Of a DNA stretch of 64,000 bases, positions 1-11,610 are shown one piece after another. A program made the position numbers and the translations under genes. The notes under the pieces were generated by a model, which saw only the letters and a list, made by a program, of their open reading frames with translations, did no database searches and had not been told where the DNA came from. Source of the stretch: Nectonema munidae (lineage: Eukaryota > Nematomorpha > Nectonematoida > Nectonematidae). The stretch is from NCBI GenBank assembly GCA_030549495.1, contig JAUIRK010000800.1, forward strand, positions 1-64,000, read 5' to 3'. Numbering within the stretch: the first letter of the stretch is position 1; each line of letters opens with the position of its first letter.

Positions 1-15
1 CCGTAAATGGGTTAA
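1..15. mobile_element. Right end of a piggyBac-type TTAA MITE, cut by the window edge
   Basis: The first 15 bases end in AAATGGGTTAA, the same terminus as the complete MITEs at 7816-7953 and 41862-41999. The rest of the copy lies outside the window. Confidence 0.6.
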
Positions 16-1572
16 TGATGGCATGATGCTGAATTGTTCAAAGATAGAATTGTCTCGAGTCACCGCTTTTTTCTCAAGCTAGGTTATATTTGAAATAAAT
101 ACAAAACAAATTATGGGAAAATAGAATAACCACGCAAAAATGCAAGAAATACTATTATTAAGATGCTAGTTTTGAACTTGTTTTATTTAAAAAAAATGAC
201 AAACAATAGAAATAAGGTTGCAAAATGTCCTGGTTTATAGATTTTTATTGACTTAAAACGAAATCGTAGCAGATGTACAGCAATCCCGGTTATTCTTTCA
301 CTAAACTTATAATTAAAAAAAAGAGAGTTTATGCTTATTTAACCGCGAATAAGATTAATTATCTCTTTTTAATATAAAAACTCATCTTACTTTTAAAGTA
401 TTGTTCATATCATATTAAATATCATTGTCATCGATAAAAAAAATTGTTCTAGTCTATCTACAAAAACTCTCGGTTTGATTTTTTAAAAATCTGGCAACCC
501 CATGACATACTTTATCGAGCAGTAATTATTATAATAGATCGAATACTTATGATAACAAATTTCAATCCGTTAATTTTATTTTAAAAAAATACTTTTTTTT
601 ATAATGAACCTTAAAAAAATTAAGTGTCATTGAATTTGCAGATTTTTTTCCGCGTTGTTTTCTATAGTGCAATTTTGCTTCTGAATTTGGCCCTACATTA
701 AAAAAGGTTTGTCATATGTCCTGATTATGCCGTTACCTAACAACGGAATCTGGAAGGATTTATAAAAATCGTGGTTTTCATTCACTATTCTTATATGTCA
801 AAAAAGGAGTTCAAAAAATTTAGACGCAAATGTGAGTGTTTATTTCTTTTTTTTAATAGTTTAAAAACTCATCTTTTCCTTTCGAAGTAGTTTTAATAAA
901 AATTATTTTTGTAAGAAATACAAAATTTTGTTCTTTAATACCATTTTTATCACGGTTCAATAAAATCTAAAAATTTGGCAAGGGCAAATTGATTTTAATG
1001 GAACGGGGACTATAAGAAAGTGTATATACATTTATGAGTGCAAAAAGTGTCTCTTTCTAAAAGTGCATGCAGAAGGTTGTTAGATGATACCAATTTTAGA
1101 TGAAGGAGTAATGGAAATTTGAGAATATTCTAAAAATATTTTGTCACTGTCTTAAAGAAGCAACAAGCAAGATTGAAGAGCTCAGTTACTTTATATGATA
1201 TATCAAGAATAAATCAAATCATGTTTGTTGGTCCTTCACTCAATCAATATGAGTGCAATGGCGTAACAAATATACTTCTCCACTCTTTGATCTTACTCTT
1301 ATTGCCTCTCTCTCTCCCCAGCCCTGGAAATAAGTTTAATTGAATGCCTTTCAAATTAACTCATGCAAGTTATGTGGAGCTTTGTCATCAGCTAACAAAG
1401 TGCTGTAGAAAATATAGTGCTATAGAACAAAGCAAATATAGAAGGAGTTTAAGAAACATTTTAATTAGCATAAAAATTATTTTAAGAGATCGATTTAACA
1501 ATAAAAGATGAATTGCGCTTGAGAAATTGCGCCTACATCGCAAGCAAGGCATAAACTATCAAAAAATTTAGG
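16..1572. other. AT-rich intergenic stretch, nothing recognised
   Basis: Long A/T runs and no sustained open frame on either strand. Base composition rises abruptly only where the membrane-protein gene begins at 1573. No promoter element can be placed with confidence. Confidence 0.5.
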
Positions 1573-2418
1573 ATGGAATGTCCACTTATATTACAAGTAG
1601 TAACATATGCCTTACTTACTGCAAATGTGTGCGGGTCCATCTTTTATTCGTATCTCTACTTGAAAAAGTTTGCCAACAGAAACATATTCGACAAGACAGT
1701 TTTCTTTCTCATCATTGTGGGACAAATTAGGAATTTATCTGAAATCGTCTTAATAGTAATACCTAAGAAAAAAAAAGCATCAAATAATTTAACGTGCAAC
1801 TTCGCCGTCTTCACCAAACAAATGACTTCCTTCATCGAATTACTCACAATCATGATCTTATCCCTCGATCTACTCCTGAAGATTTGGAACAAGAGCGCCT
1901 TTTCCAAACTCTTGAAGAGCAGTTCTTTGAAGTATTGGCTAGGCCTCATTTTTTTGCTGTCCTTCTTCATATACGTTATTCCTTCGATCTACGAAGGCCA
2001 CTTCCTTTCCAGTTATCATGGCGAATCCTGCATCTACCCACTCTACGTAGGATTCACGCTTATTCGCTCTACCTCCCTGCTGACGGCATCGTTTGTAACC
2101 CTCCTTTTCTCCGTTATGCTGTGCGCAATGATTTACTGGCAACGAGACGATCCCGCGCTCTCCAATCAAATCAAGAGAAAGCGCAAAGACACCATCAGAG
2201 GTATCCTCATTCTCAATTTGATGTCCTTCACCAACTCCATCCCATTCTCATACAACTACATTTACGCTTATATCAATAGACATATGTTCTACTGCTCTGA
2301 CCTTATTTCTGAGAATATTTACATGATAGGTAAAATCCTTGGAATACCTCTCATTTATTTCGTGAGTAAAGATAAAGTCTTCTTTAAAAGACAAACTGTA
2401 CCTCAATTTAATTTTTAG
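1573..2418 (+). CDS. Divergent seven-transmembrane (GPCR-like) protein, intronless frame
   Basis: A 281-residue frame, markedly richer in G+C and more evenly codon-biased than the flanks. Hydrophobic helices fall near residues 5-28, 42-64, 87-105, 121-139, 163-189, 207-232 and 246-264, giving a seven-helix layout. Cys75 at the outer end of helix 3 and Cys153 in the second outer loop could form the usual GPCR disulphide. N72-L-T is a possible glycosylation site just before helix 3. A basic stretch (KRKRK, 201-205) precedes helix 6 as in many third inner loops. The DRY and NPxxY signatures are absent, so the exact family is unknown; a chemosensory or peptide receptor is a guess. The first ATG of the frame is used as the start. 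An upstream exon or a retroposed copy cannot be ruled out. Confidence 0.7.
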   Translation: MECPLILQVVTYALLTANVCGSIFYSYLYLKKFANRNIFDKTVFFLIIVGQIRNLSEIVLIVIPKKKKASNNLTCNFAVFTKQMTSFIELLTIMILSLDLLLKIWNKSAFSKLLKSSSLKYWLGLIFLLSFFIYVIPSIYEGHFLSSYHGESCIYPLYVGFTLIRSTSLLTASFVTLLFSVMLCAMIYWQRDDPALSNQIKRKRKDTIRGILILNLMSFTNSIPFSYNYIYAYINRHMFYCSDLISENIYMIGKILGIPLIYFVSKDKVFFKRQTVPQFNF

Positions 2419-3129
2419 TTTTAAAAACAAATTCTTTAATTTATATAATTATATTATAAAATAATATTATAAATAATTTATAATTATATTATTTTTATAT
2501 TTATAATTTATTCTCATAATTTATTTGCATATTATTATGAATAAAAGTTTTGAACTTCATTCTCAAGGGTTAACTTTACTAAAGCAAATTTTGGATATTG
2601 ATTTTTATATTTCTTATGATAAAATCTTGTTTTTAAAAAAAAATTTTAATTACACTGTAATTAATTATTTTCAAATTAAAAAAATCTGTGAAACTTAAAT
2701 ATTTCATACCTGTTTCTTTGTTAATTATAGTTTGTTATATATTTATGTAAAAATGATGAATTAATGTTTATGTATTTATCTAAATTAGTTCTCGTTTTTT
2801 GGATTATCATAAAAATTTTGACTTCACTTTTATAAGTTTTATGTTTTTTTTTCAATAAAATTTTTTTTCTGCATAAATTTTAGAAATTAAATATTTTTTT
2901 GGTTGAAAAAAGGAATTTTCGGAATATGATCGGTGTCAAAAATGTTTTTTATGTTGAAATTAGATTCTCTGAAAAAAATTATATACTTATCTCAATATCT
3001 ATGCAAAATATGAGATTGTATACTATTGTCTTTTTTTTACATTTTTGAGCACTGATATTTGTTTTGACATATCATTTTAGAACTAATTTAATGATAAATG
3101 TATTAGTAGTAAGGTAAATAAATAATTAT
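2419..3129. other. AT-rich 3' flank of the membrane-protein gene
   Basis: Over 80 percent A+T. AATAAA occurs at about 2540, roughly 120 bases after the stop, and could serve as a poly(A) signal. No gene or repeat family is recognised. Confidence 0.4.
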
Positions 3130-3512
3130 GCCTCTTCCACTAAGTCTATACACCCACGTATTCTAGTCTTACCTCAATTTTAACAACATTTTATCCAAGC
3201 CATAACAGCATTCAGAGAATGAGACGGGGGCCTAAAATTTCAGCGGTGACGTGAGTAATTTAGTAACTTCAGAAGCGCTAAGCTTGACAAACAGTAATTG
3301 AACTTTTGCTTCCACTGTAGGTATTGTTTTCGAGTATTGATATATAACAAGGTCGATATCCAATATAACAGGTTTCAGCTAAGATATAGTGATATGCTGT
3401 GAGCGGGATGGAAGATACATTACAGAAACGGAGGAAGAGACATTATTAAATTTTGTTAAAATTGAAGTAAGTCTAGAATAAGCGAGTATATAGACTTAGC
3501 GAAAGAGGAAAG
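3130..3512. repeat. Inverted repeat with arms of about 62-66 bp
   Basis: The arm at 3130-3191 (around CTAAGTCTATA and TTCTAG) recurs inverted at 3447-3512 with a modest number of mismatches. The right arm lies within the presumed long terminal repeat of the neighbouring LTR fossil, so the arms may be two pieces of that repeat in opposite orientation. Confidence 0.6.
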
Positions 3513-4560
3513 AACAAAGAAAAGATAAAACTTTATTTAGCTAATTCTAGCTCAAAGAGGACCATATACAATCACAACATTTCCCCATCAGAAGAATATC
3601 ACGAGAGAACTTGCACTCGCTTTAAAGGCTTTTTTTTATCTCGGTTAGATCTTCGGAGGAATATGCTGACTTTTTTTTTTAATCGGATTTTGACGTAGAA
3701 CAAAACTCATCATCAACTTGTCTTGAACCAGAGTTAGAATCAAGAAAAGGACGATCAATCTGACATTGCTCATTATTGTGTGGATTCTTCATTTACTTCT
3801 GGTAACATAAAGAAGGAACTTTTTTTCTTCTTGCGGTGCAGGTGCTAGATGCTTCAATGAGAGTGTCTTCGGTTCCATTGGAATACTTGTTATTAACATA
3901 TAGATGATTTGCATCTATAACATCCACCCGTTCCACTCGGGTATGGAAGTATCGGTTTCTGCTTTTCTAGGAAAAGTGAACATGGATCGGGAAGAGTACT
4001 ATTATTAGATGTGCAAATCAGGATACGTAGTGAGTGAAGAGCTTCAGAAATAGCCTCTTACAAAAGGATCATGACAAGGTTCTTAGTTTTTAAATGTACA
4101 TCCATCAAATTGTTCTCCTTGACCCTTCCCATTAGGATTATAAGGAGTTGAGAGACTAGGTATTATTCCATTATCTTTCAAAAAAGTGTGAACTCAACAT
4201 GATTTGGTGCAACACAGAACCGCTTCTTCTCTTTCCTCTTCTTTAGACAAATCTTTTAAGCATTCTTTAAAAACATTTTAAATATTTAACTTAAAGATAA
4301 TCTCTATATGCTTTGATTTCTATTTTTGCAGAAAATGTTTTCTTTATTTTTGCTATCTTTGCAAAATACTTCACTGATGGTAGAAAATTTTTTTTCCATC
4401 TCCATATAACCACAGACTGCAGTTTCATTGTATGCTTATCAAATTTTTTGTTATTTTCTTTATCTGTGCAGGATATAATAGTTGCAAGGCAATTGAATAC
4501 CAAAGACTCTTTTACTTTAGCAATCAAGTTTTTGAACCACTAGTTTTGCACCTTCTGAAA
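3447..4560 (-). mobile_element. Gypsy-like LTR retrotransposon fossil (integrase part and 3' LTR start)
   Basis: On the minus strand, 4090-4250 encodes a stretch resembling the C-terminal half of the integrase catalytic core of Gypsy elements, including an STPYNPNG-type motif. Downstream in element sense, a purine run (GATGGGGAA, ending at 3580) is followed at once by TGTTGTGATTG, the arrangement of a polypurine tract and an LTR start. The remnant is broken, with several breaks, and its other end and 5' parts are not identified. It looks old. Confidence 0.5.
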
Positions 4561-4599
4561 AAATTGTAACATCAATAAACATTTTCAAAAAAAAATGCT

Positions 4600-7500
4600 T
4601 ATTTCTTAAGGAGTTGTGATTCATTAATTTCGAAAGAACTAAATACTCTAGGATCATCACATAAAAAAAGAATCCGTGCTCTTTTTTGTTCAAATCTTCT
4701 TTCAAACATATGACAAATCCATCTTGTTCAATTGATCACATTATTATCAATCGGAAATCATACTAAAACACTTATAAAAACTAAGTTCGCACAATCTGAA
4801 AATTAAAGTCGAGCTTATTAGGAGAACAGGTGGAAAAGACTTTTTAGCTCCGAACCCCTGAAAACACTTTGAAAGAAAAAATCACAGATTTTCCATCTTC
4901 TAGGTTTCAAATGTGCGAGCTGGTGTAAATGTAATGAGTTGATATTTTAAAAAATATAAAAATAATAATTTGCTTTGAACAATTCTTTGCTATCGTAAAA
5001 TTACACTTAATGTCTGATTAAATCAAAATTAAAATTGAAACAATCTATACTAATGATGAAGTTATTTTTGTAAATAGAAATTTAATGTAATATGAATTAC
5101 CTTTCAAAAGTCCAGGAAAACTTTTATTCAAAGTCTTCTTCAGGTGAACACAAAACCGTTAAATGCTAAGAGGCGAAATCAAGGAACGGAGAGTGAAGAA
5201 AGGATAATAATAGTATAGATTAGATTAATAATAAAAATATCCATAATTTTATTACATCTTTCATAATTTTTATGAAATAGAAAGATAAAAAGATGAAAGA
5301 CACAAGCATTATAAAGAATTTGAAAAACAGTTCAACTTTAAAAATTTTAGCATTCTTCAAAGTTTGAAGAACAGTTCATGAGCTGAATGAAAATTGTTTG
5401 CCAAAAATTGTTTGTGGTGGTCTACTGGTTCGTAAACCGAAGTTCCACTCTAATGTCAAACTATATTTTTAATATCCAAAAACACCTTACCAAACGAAGT
5501 ATCACATTTGACAAACTTAATGAATGCTTGTGAAACCTATCTTCACGTGACACTTTTTTTCTAAAAAAAATGGTGAGCGAAAAGATTCCCATGATATCAT
5601 ATGTAGAAATCAATGAAAACAAAGCGTTAAGTTTAAGTTATTCAAGGAACTATAAAAAAGTCACTGAGGAAAAGCTCTTCATATTTTTAGCCCATCTTTT
5701 TTGAAAAAAGGAATTTAGTATTCACATAAGTTAGCTTCTAAAGGAAGGGAATCAACTCGGATAGACGAATTTCCGCTCTCCAAAGCCTTCAACATTAGTT
5801 AGGATTTTGCGAAGAACAGTGTCCTCTAAAAAAGTTATTTTAAAAGAAAATTCGGCCTTCTGATATGTTTTCACTTTATTCTTACTAATAATAACTTTAC
5901 TGAGCAATACCATTTTTCTGTTTGATTTTATCTAACCTATTTATCATATTAGCCATTATATTTAGTTTTTCGAGCGGAACAGACTGTTCAACACTATTTA
6001 TATAAAAAATGTTAGCATATCAATGATAACATACTTTATTTTCAGCAATAAGTGTAGCCGAAAACAGTAGTTAATGATAAAAATCGAGAACAAAAAAATA
6101 AAAATCTTTCTTCACACATAAGACATAAATACAAACAAGCATATAAGCCTCTAACTTGAAAAAAAGAATAACATTGCAGAAGGAGGGGGGGGGGGCATTC
6201 CAAACTTTGCCTTCTCTGGATCCGCTCTGTAACTAATACATATCTAAAAAAAAGTGAGCAAAATATCCGCGTCTTGGTTTAGTATGAAAGTAGCCATTTT
6301 GAGGCAATATCGCAAGTGTACCTCACTATCTCGTATCCCTCAAAGGCAATAAGTTCTTTTTAACTCTATCTCTGGCATGCATTGAACTGGAAGTGTAATT
6401 CAACTTGTGCATAACTGCTACAAAGTTCTTTTCATCCATCAAGTTTAGGGATGAGAAAATCAATGAATTGCTTTTATTATGCTTCCGACTTTTTGATCTT
6501 ATTTTTATACGTCATTAGGGGATTCCATCAATCAATACCAAGAGAAGCAGTATGCTGCTAAGCTATGCATTTGGGTTGAAAGGAAATTGTAGAAAATTAT
6601 GACGTGCATGTTTGTTTTTTTTGTTAATTGAATTAGACAAATCTTATTATTATTATACTTCCAATAATAATTAATTATAATTATTATCTGAGCAGCTCAA
6701 ATCGTGTAAGAAAGGTAGATCATATATCAAATGCTGGGTACTGAAACACATCTCAAAAAAATGATGAAAAATTGAAATTGTCGTGCACATGTTCGTTGGT
6801 CAATTGACATACTCGAGCATTTGACCTAGAACTCTTGAAAAGAGTCATGAACTAAACTGTTGAAAAATACATTGAAAGTAAAGAAAAAATTTTATACTAA
6901 AAAATGATAATAATAATAATAATCACATTTTGAGTTAAGATTTTTTCAAATTTGTTAGATTTGACACACACATCGGGGGGGCAATAATTGCCAAGTCCCA
7001 AAGCAAAATCGCGGATCTTCTTGCCAAAACTAGAAGCTTAGTGCGTAGAGCCTCTCAAATATATTTTGGTCTTGTAGAAAAGTCTGGCTGCGTCTGTGGC
7101 ATACATAATCATGCAATTTTATAGGTAATTATTTTTTTTTTAAAAAAAATTATGCTTTTTAAATTCATCTGTTGGGTAAATGTGCATTTTTACCATTATT
7201 AAATGTAACTCTCAAAAATAAGAATTTGAAAAATCAAAATGGAGTTTTTTTTAAGTAATTTAATTCCAGTTTTTTGGCCATTTAATTATTTATTTATTCG
7301 GTTATTTTAATTATCAAAATGTTTGGAAAATTGAATTTTAGGCATATCTAGAAATAAGAAAGACCACATTTTTGAACAGCTTAGCAAATAGAGAAATGGA
7401 AGCAATATATCTATGGTTTAAAAGAAAATTAATGTTTTTTGGGAATTGAACTTGGAATAGAAAAAGCAAAAATTGGAAAAAGGAACTTTGAATGTCCGAT

Positions 7501-7815
7501 AATACATTTTCATAAGCCAAAAAGGAATTGAACCATTTCCAGCACTGGAATTGAAATTGAGAAGTGATGTGAAAAAATCAAGTAAAGTAGTTGAGTTTGC
7601 TTTTGAATAAGTTGTAATTTTCTCCAGTTTTCTGCTTGGGTTCAATTTGACATCTTTGTTTCAAGATGCGAGTGTTTTTGATGGTGAGATTACGACGTCA
7701 TGGGAGATGATGCACAAAATGTCTCTCGTCCAAATAGTTTAATTTCAACTCAAGTAAATAATTATGAATTTGGTTTTTCACATTTTTGCAATAAACTTTT
7801 TAACTCCTTTTTAGG
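4600..7815. other. Repeat-poor AT-rich stretch with one element end
   Basis: No gene is recognised. It holds a G tract at about 6184-6196 followed by a CAG-type element end (minus strand, CAGAGCGGATCCAG, terminus near 6233), and a short ATA/ATT microsatellite near 6903-6922. Parts of 4600-6000 may be further decayed pieces of the LTR fossil to the left, but I could not show this. Confidence 0.35.
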
Positions 7816-7953
7816 TTAACCCATTTACGACCAATGTTCCTATTTTGGAACATAAGTAATTTCATCTTCGTCTGCTTTTTTCAATGACTTTGAATATAAA
7901 TCGTCTGCGTTTTTTTAGATATCGTCTGCTTTGCTTGGTCTTAAATGGGTTAA
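7816..7953. mobile_element. piggyBac-type TTAA MITE, 138 bp
   Basis: Bounded by TTAA on both sides, with terminal inverted repeats CCCATTTACGACC and CCCATTTAAGACC (right end read inverted). Just inside the left terminus is a hairpin TGTTCC-TATTTT-GGAACA. The copy at 41862-41999 has the same length and nearly the same sequence. It has no coding capacity; a piggyBac transposase would be needed to mobilise it. Confidence 0.85.
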
Positions 7954-9426
7954 ACAAGAATGCCTTCACGATACACGATAACTCGTTCTATAATTCAATG
8001 ATTTTCACATAGGCAAAACTATATAATATTGATTTTGGTTCATAACCAACTCGATTCAATATAAGCTCTATCAATAATAATTCTTCAATTCATTCTTTAT
8101 CTTCGTATTTTGAAATTCTTACATTTCATTGTATAACTTCTGCGTGTACTACTTTTTGGTTATAAATGGATGGCAAATTTCTTATGGATACCCAAATTGA
8201 AATATTACGATTTAAGCTCCTTGTATCACATTTTTCAGTGCAAGGCAATTTAAAGGGTTTTTGCCATTTCCAATAAATAAATTTTATAATTCAAGCGAGG
8301 AATAGAGGTTTTTTTAACTAAATTTCGAATAAAATATTTATGGCATTAAGACAACTCGTTCGAGATGGTTAAGTTTCGACGCTCCAATTTATCAAGAGTT
8401 TACCTTTGAAAAAAATTACACTTTATTAACAATGTTTTTTACCATGGTTTTAAGATTTTTAAGGTCTACATCATAAAAGTAGATTATTTTTTTATAATGG
8501 CGTAGATAAAAATTAAGCATTTAAATAAAAGTTAAAAGTATTCATATACTTGTAAAGTGTGTGAAGTATTTTTTAATTTATTTTCCCCATCGATACCTAC
8601 TGATTCGTAGACAAAGTTTTAACAACTCATGATTGCCTATCTTCCTAAATAGAGGGGCGTGAGTAAGGTTGGTTAGATACTTGGTTTCGATAAAGGTCTT
8701 GGGTTGGATCCCGCAGCAAGCCTACTTTCCTCACCTATCAGCCATTCTCATTCAACTTTTTAAAGACATTATTATTTTGAAGGAATCAATAGGAATAGGA
8801 CAGTGGTTCCAAAGTGGGTAGTATAGTGGGCTGCAAGTGAGTGTTTTCAAATTCTTATAAAGTTCAAATACTAATAACATGTATTTTTCTCGCTTGAAAC
8901 AAAAAAATAAAGAATTTCCTTTTCCACGACAAAAAATGTAGACTTCTTATTGAACAACGCAATAATAAGAAATATTGCACGACTTTAGTTTAATCTCCAA
9001 TAAAAAGCTTCTTCTTATCGAAGTCAAGAAAAAAGATTGTTTTAGATTGAGCCTTGGCACAATTTTTATTACAAGAGATAAGAATGTTGCTTATATATAA
9101 GTAAATGTTCAGTTTGATATTTTCAAATTATCGACAAAATTTTATGATTTTATAAAATTCATTTATTTTTATTATTTTAAGTTGTAACTCATTATAATTT
9201 TGTTTGAAAACAGAAAAAGTTGAAAAATTATTTTCGTTCCCCAAAAATATTCCAGTCGACATATGTCGACTATGGCCCAAGACGTAGGAAAAAATAAATT
9301 CATTCTATTATCGTATTATATATAAATATATTTATACAACAGAAAAAAGTCAGGAAAGACACATTATTTTATTATTGAAACACTTTCCTATATGCAATCC
9401 CACGTCAAATTTTTTACATTATTTTC
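7954..9426. other. AT-rich interval with a tRNA-like motif and a 16-bp palindrome
   Basis: No coding region. It contains a pol III-like motif near 8660-8715 and the perfect palindrome GTCGACATATGTCGAC at 9255-9270, about 150 bp beyond the C-terminal end of the neighbouring piggyBac transposase. Confidence 0.4.
8645..8750 (+). repeat. Possible tRNA-derived SINE head
   Basis: TGGTTAGATACTTGG resembles a pol III box A and GGGTTGGATCCC, about 35 bp on, resembles box B. No target-site duplication or full tRNA fold was found, so this is tentative. Confidence 0.3.
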
Positions 9427-10720
9427 TCACCTCCTTTTTCCATACCACACATTACTCGTTAAGGGAATTAAATGAAAACCTTCTTCTAACGATGTCAAGT
9501 ACTCGCTTACTCTATTAAAGTCTTTCAGAAGGCTTTTCACAACATATCTTCGAAACTCAAACTGAAATTTGATCGGATTGTTTTTTATCAAAATTATATA
9601 TATTCCTCCAGTGCCACTTTTTACTATCAAAGTTGGACCTATACTTTTTATATTCCAATCGTTCAAGTCGACTGACTCCCCCTTGTAAGAGTTGTATAAT
9701 TTGACAACTTGGGGAATTTAAACTGATAAGACTTTATCTTTTTGTCTTCTATTTATTTTTTGACAAGGAAAAGAAGTAAAGTGATTTGAAGCTAATGTGA
9801 TTACTTTATTATCCTTCCAGCTTGCCACTCAGATATGATTGTTTAGTATCATGCATTGATATAAAACTTCTCCTTTTACCTTTACATTATTTCTTCAAGT
9901 CCAAACGACAGTTGAAAATTCTATTTGCTCTCAAACATCCACCTGCTAAAAGAAATTTCTTACGCATGTCAAAGAGTAAAGGTAAGGAAATTACTTCCAA
10001 CAGATAAGTTAGAGGTCAAAAAGTTCACTACTTTTGAACCTAAGGGTTCTTTTGCTCTTTTTCTTGATAATGTTCAAACTTATAACAATAACTTGTTTTT
10101 GCAACGCACACTGTCCAAATTTTATAGCCAAATCTGATAGGCTTGCCTGTTTCAGAGAATTTCGTCCAAAATATTGGCACATTTTTCATCTACTGAAAAG
10201 TAATTGTCAAAATACTTGAATTTTGAAGTATATGTCTTGACTTTTCGAAATTTCTTCATTGTTATTGAAATACAAAAAGCGTTTCAATTCTCTAGATTTA
10301 TTTCGTCATGACTTTACGAGTTTTGACCCAAAATCACAATCATTTGACCAAAACATTTCTTGTTGTGCATAAGAATGATATCAAGAATTCCTAAGAAACA
10401 TTTATAGAGCAATTGAAATTGTGATAATTATTTTGAAGAGAATATCTTTTGGACTCTTTAACAATTAGATTAAAAACTCCCTCAGTCAATTGCATAAAAA
10501 TATCAAATGCACTCGATGCTTGTAATAAAAATTTTTTTGTTTTATAAAAATGTTTATGATCAAAAGGAATACTTGGAGATAGTGTCTCAAGATTTTTATC
10601 AGATCTTACCCAAGTTTAAAATTTATTACAAAATTTTTGATTGCAATCACGAAGTTGTAAAGTGCCAGCAACATCAAAGTCTTCATCCATCTCATCACCA
10701 CTTATAACATCTATTTTCTT
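9427..10720 (-). pseudogene. piggyBac transposase, decayed (PGBD-type)
   Basis: Read on the minus strand, conserved piggyBac blocks occur in order: an acidic N-terminus (GDEMDEDFDV, near 10690), the FSVDEKC block with one catalytic aspartate, then KPIRFGYKIWTVC (near 10140), PLGSKVV, CLRANRIFNC followed by a HDTK block, and at the end VVKLYNSYKG and FEFRRYVVKSLL (9666-9427). The last block is an intact frame to its stop. Several stops and frameshifts separate the blocks, so the protein cannot be made. It would have been a DDD-type cut-and-paste transposase acting at TTAA sites. The element's own ends were not identified. Confidence 0.85.
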
Positions 10721-10967
10721 TGGAGGTAAAAATATTACTCACTCATTGATTCGACTGTAGAGTTCAAATTTTCAAAGCTTAAAGTCATTTTCAAATTGAA
10801 AAGGAAGACTTTTAGTTACTTGAGCGGAAAGGATATGTACAAAGAAACTAATGGAAGTATGAAAATAATAGAAATGCATAAAACAACATCATTGACCATA
10901 GTCAACATACATCACGATACTCTACAGATTTTATCCCACATGTACATTCAGTTTTCATCCTCTAGTT

Positions 10968-11367
10968 CAGGGGCCGGGAACCTTTTTGACTAAAAGAGCC
11001 CAAAAAAGACATATTTTAAAATCTAATCCTCTGAGAGCCATATATATTTTTAAATACTGATTACAATTAAATGGAAAAAGAAGACCAACAATTTTATAGT
11101 ATAATAAGACTCTGAATTTATTTTAAACAACATTGTTTTATCGAAGTTATTTATTAATAAGCAAAGTCTGCATCATCATCAGTTTTATTTGTGTCATCGT
11201 GATTCGTAATGATGACGAAATTAAGAGAGTGTAGAATTGGCAAGAAGGATACGCATTAACGCAATACCTCCCTTTATCCTGAAGGCCACCTAATTTATTT
11301 GAGAGCCTGATGCAGTCATCAAAAGAGCACAATGTCTGGCTCGCGAGCCATAGGTTCCCGACCCCTG
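10968..11367. mobile_element. hAT MITE, 400 bp, with perfect 8-bp target-site duplication
   Basis: Left end CAGGGGCCGGGAACC and right end, inverted, CAGGGGTCGGGAACC. Both are flanked by the 8-bp repeat CTCTAGTT (10960-10967 and 11368-11375). TIRs starting CAG and an 8-bp duplication are typical of hAT. There is no transposase, and the exact duplication suggests a fairly recent insertion. Confidence 0.93.
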
Positions 11368-11503
11368 CTCTAGTTGAAAACACAAAGATACTCAAAAAGT
11401 CTAAATTGAAAAATGGGGAGACAAGACCTCTTCGCGTTATATTGGATAGCGAGCGTATTACCACGGACCTACCGTGTAGTAAAAATTTATTTTATATTTT
11501 ATA

Positions 11504-11610
11504 TACAGTTAAACCTGGAGTATCCGAACAACAGACCTGCCAACCTAAAGAAAGAAACGTTCATGTATCCGAACAATTTCTTGCCTCGGAAACTGTTCGG
11601 TTAGTTGAGG
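11504..11610 (+). mobile_element. pogo/Tigger-like element end
   Basis: TA followed by CAGTTAAACCTGGAGTATCC at 11506 resembles the termini at 30203 and 19454. A second terminus was not located, so this is a solo end or a decayed copy. Confidence 0.4.

Noticed and set aside
1794-2279. Second plus-strand frame of 161 codons inside the membrane-protein gene
   Set aside because: Its Leu/Arg/His-rich composition is the usual shadow of a hydrophobic coding frame.
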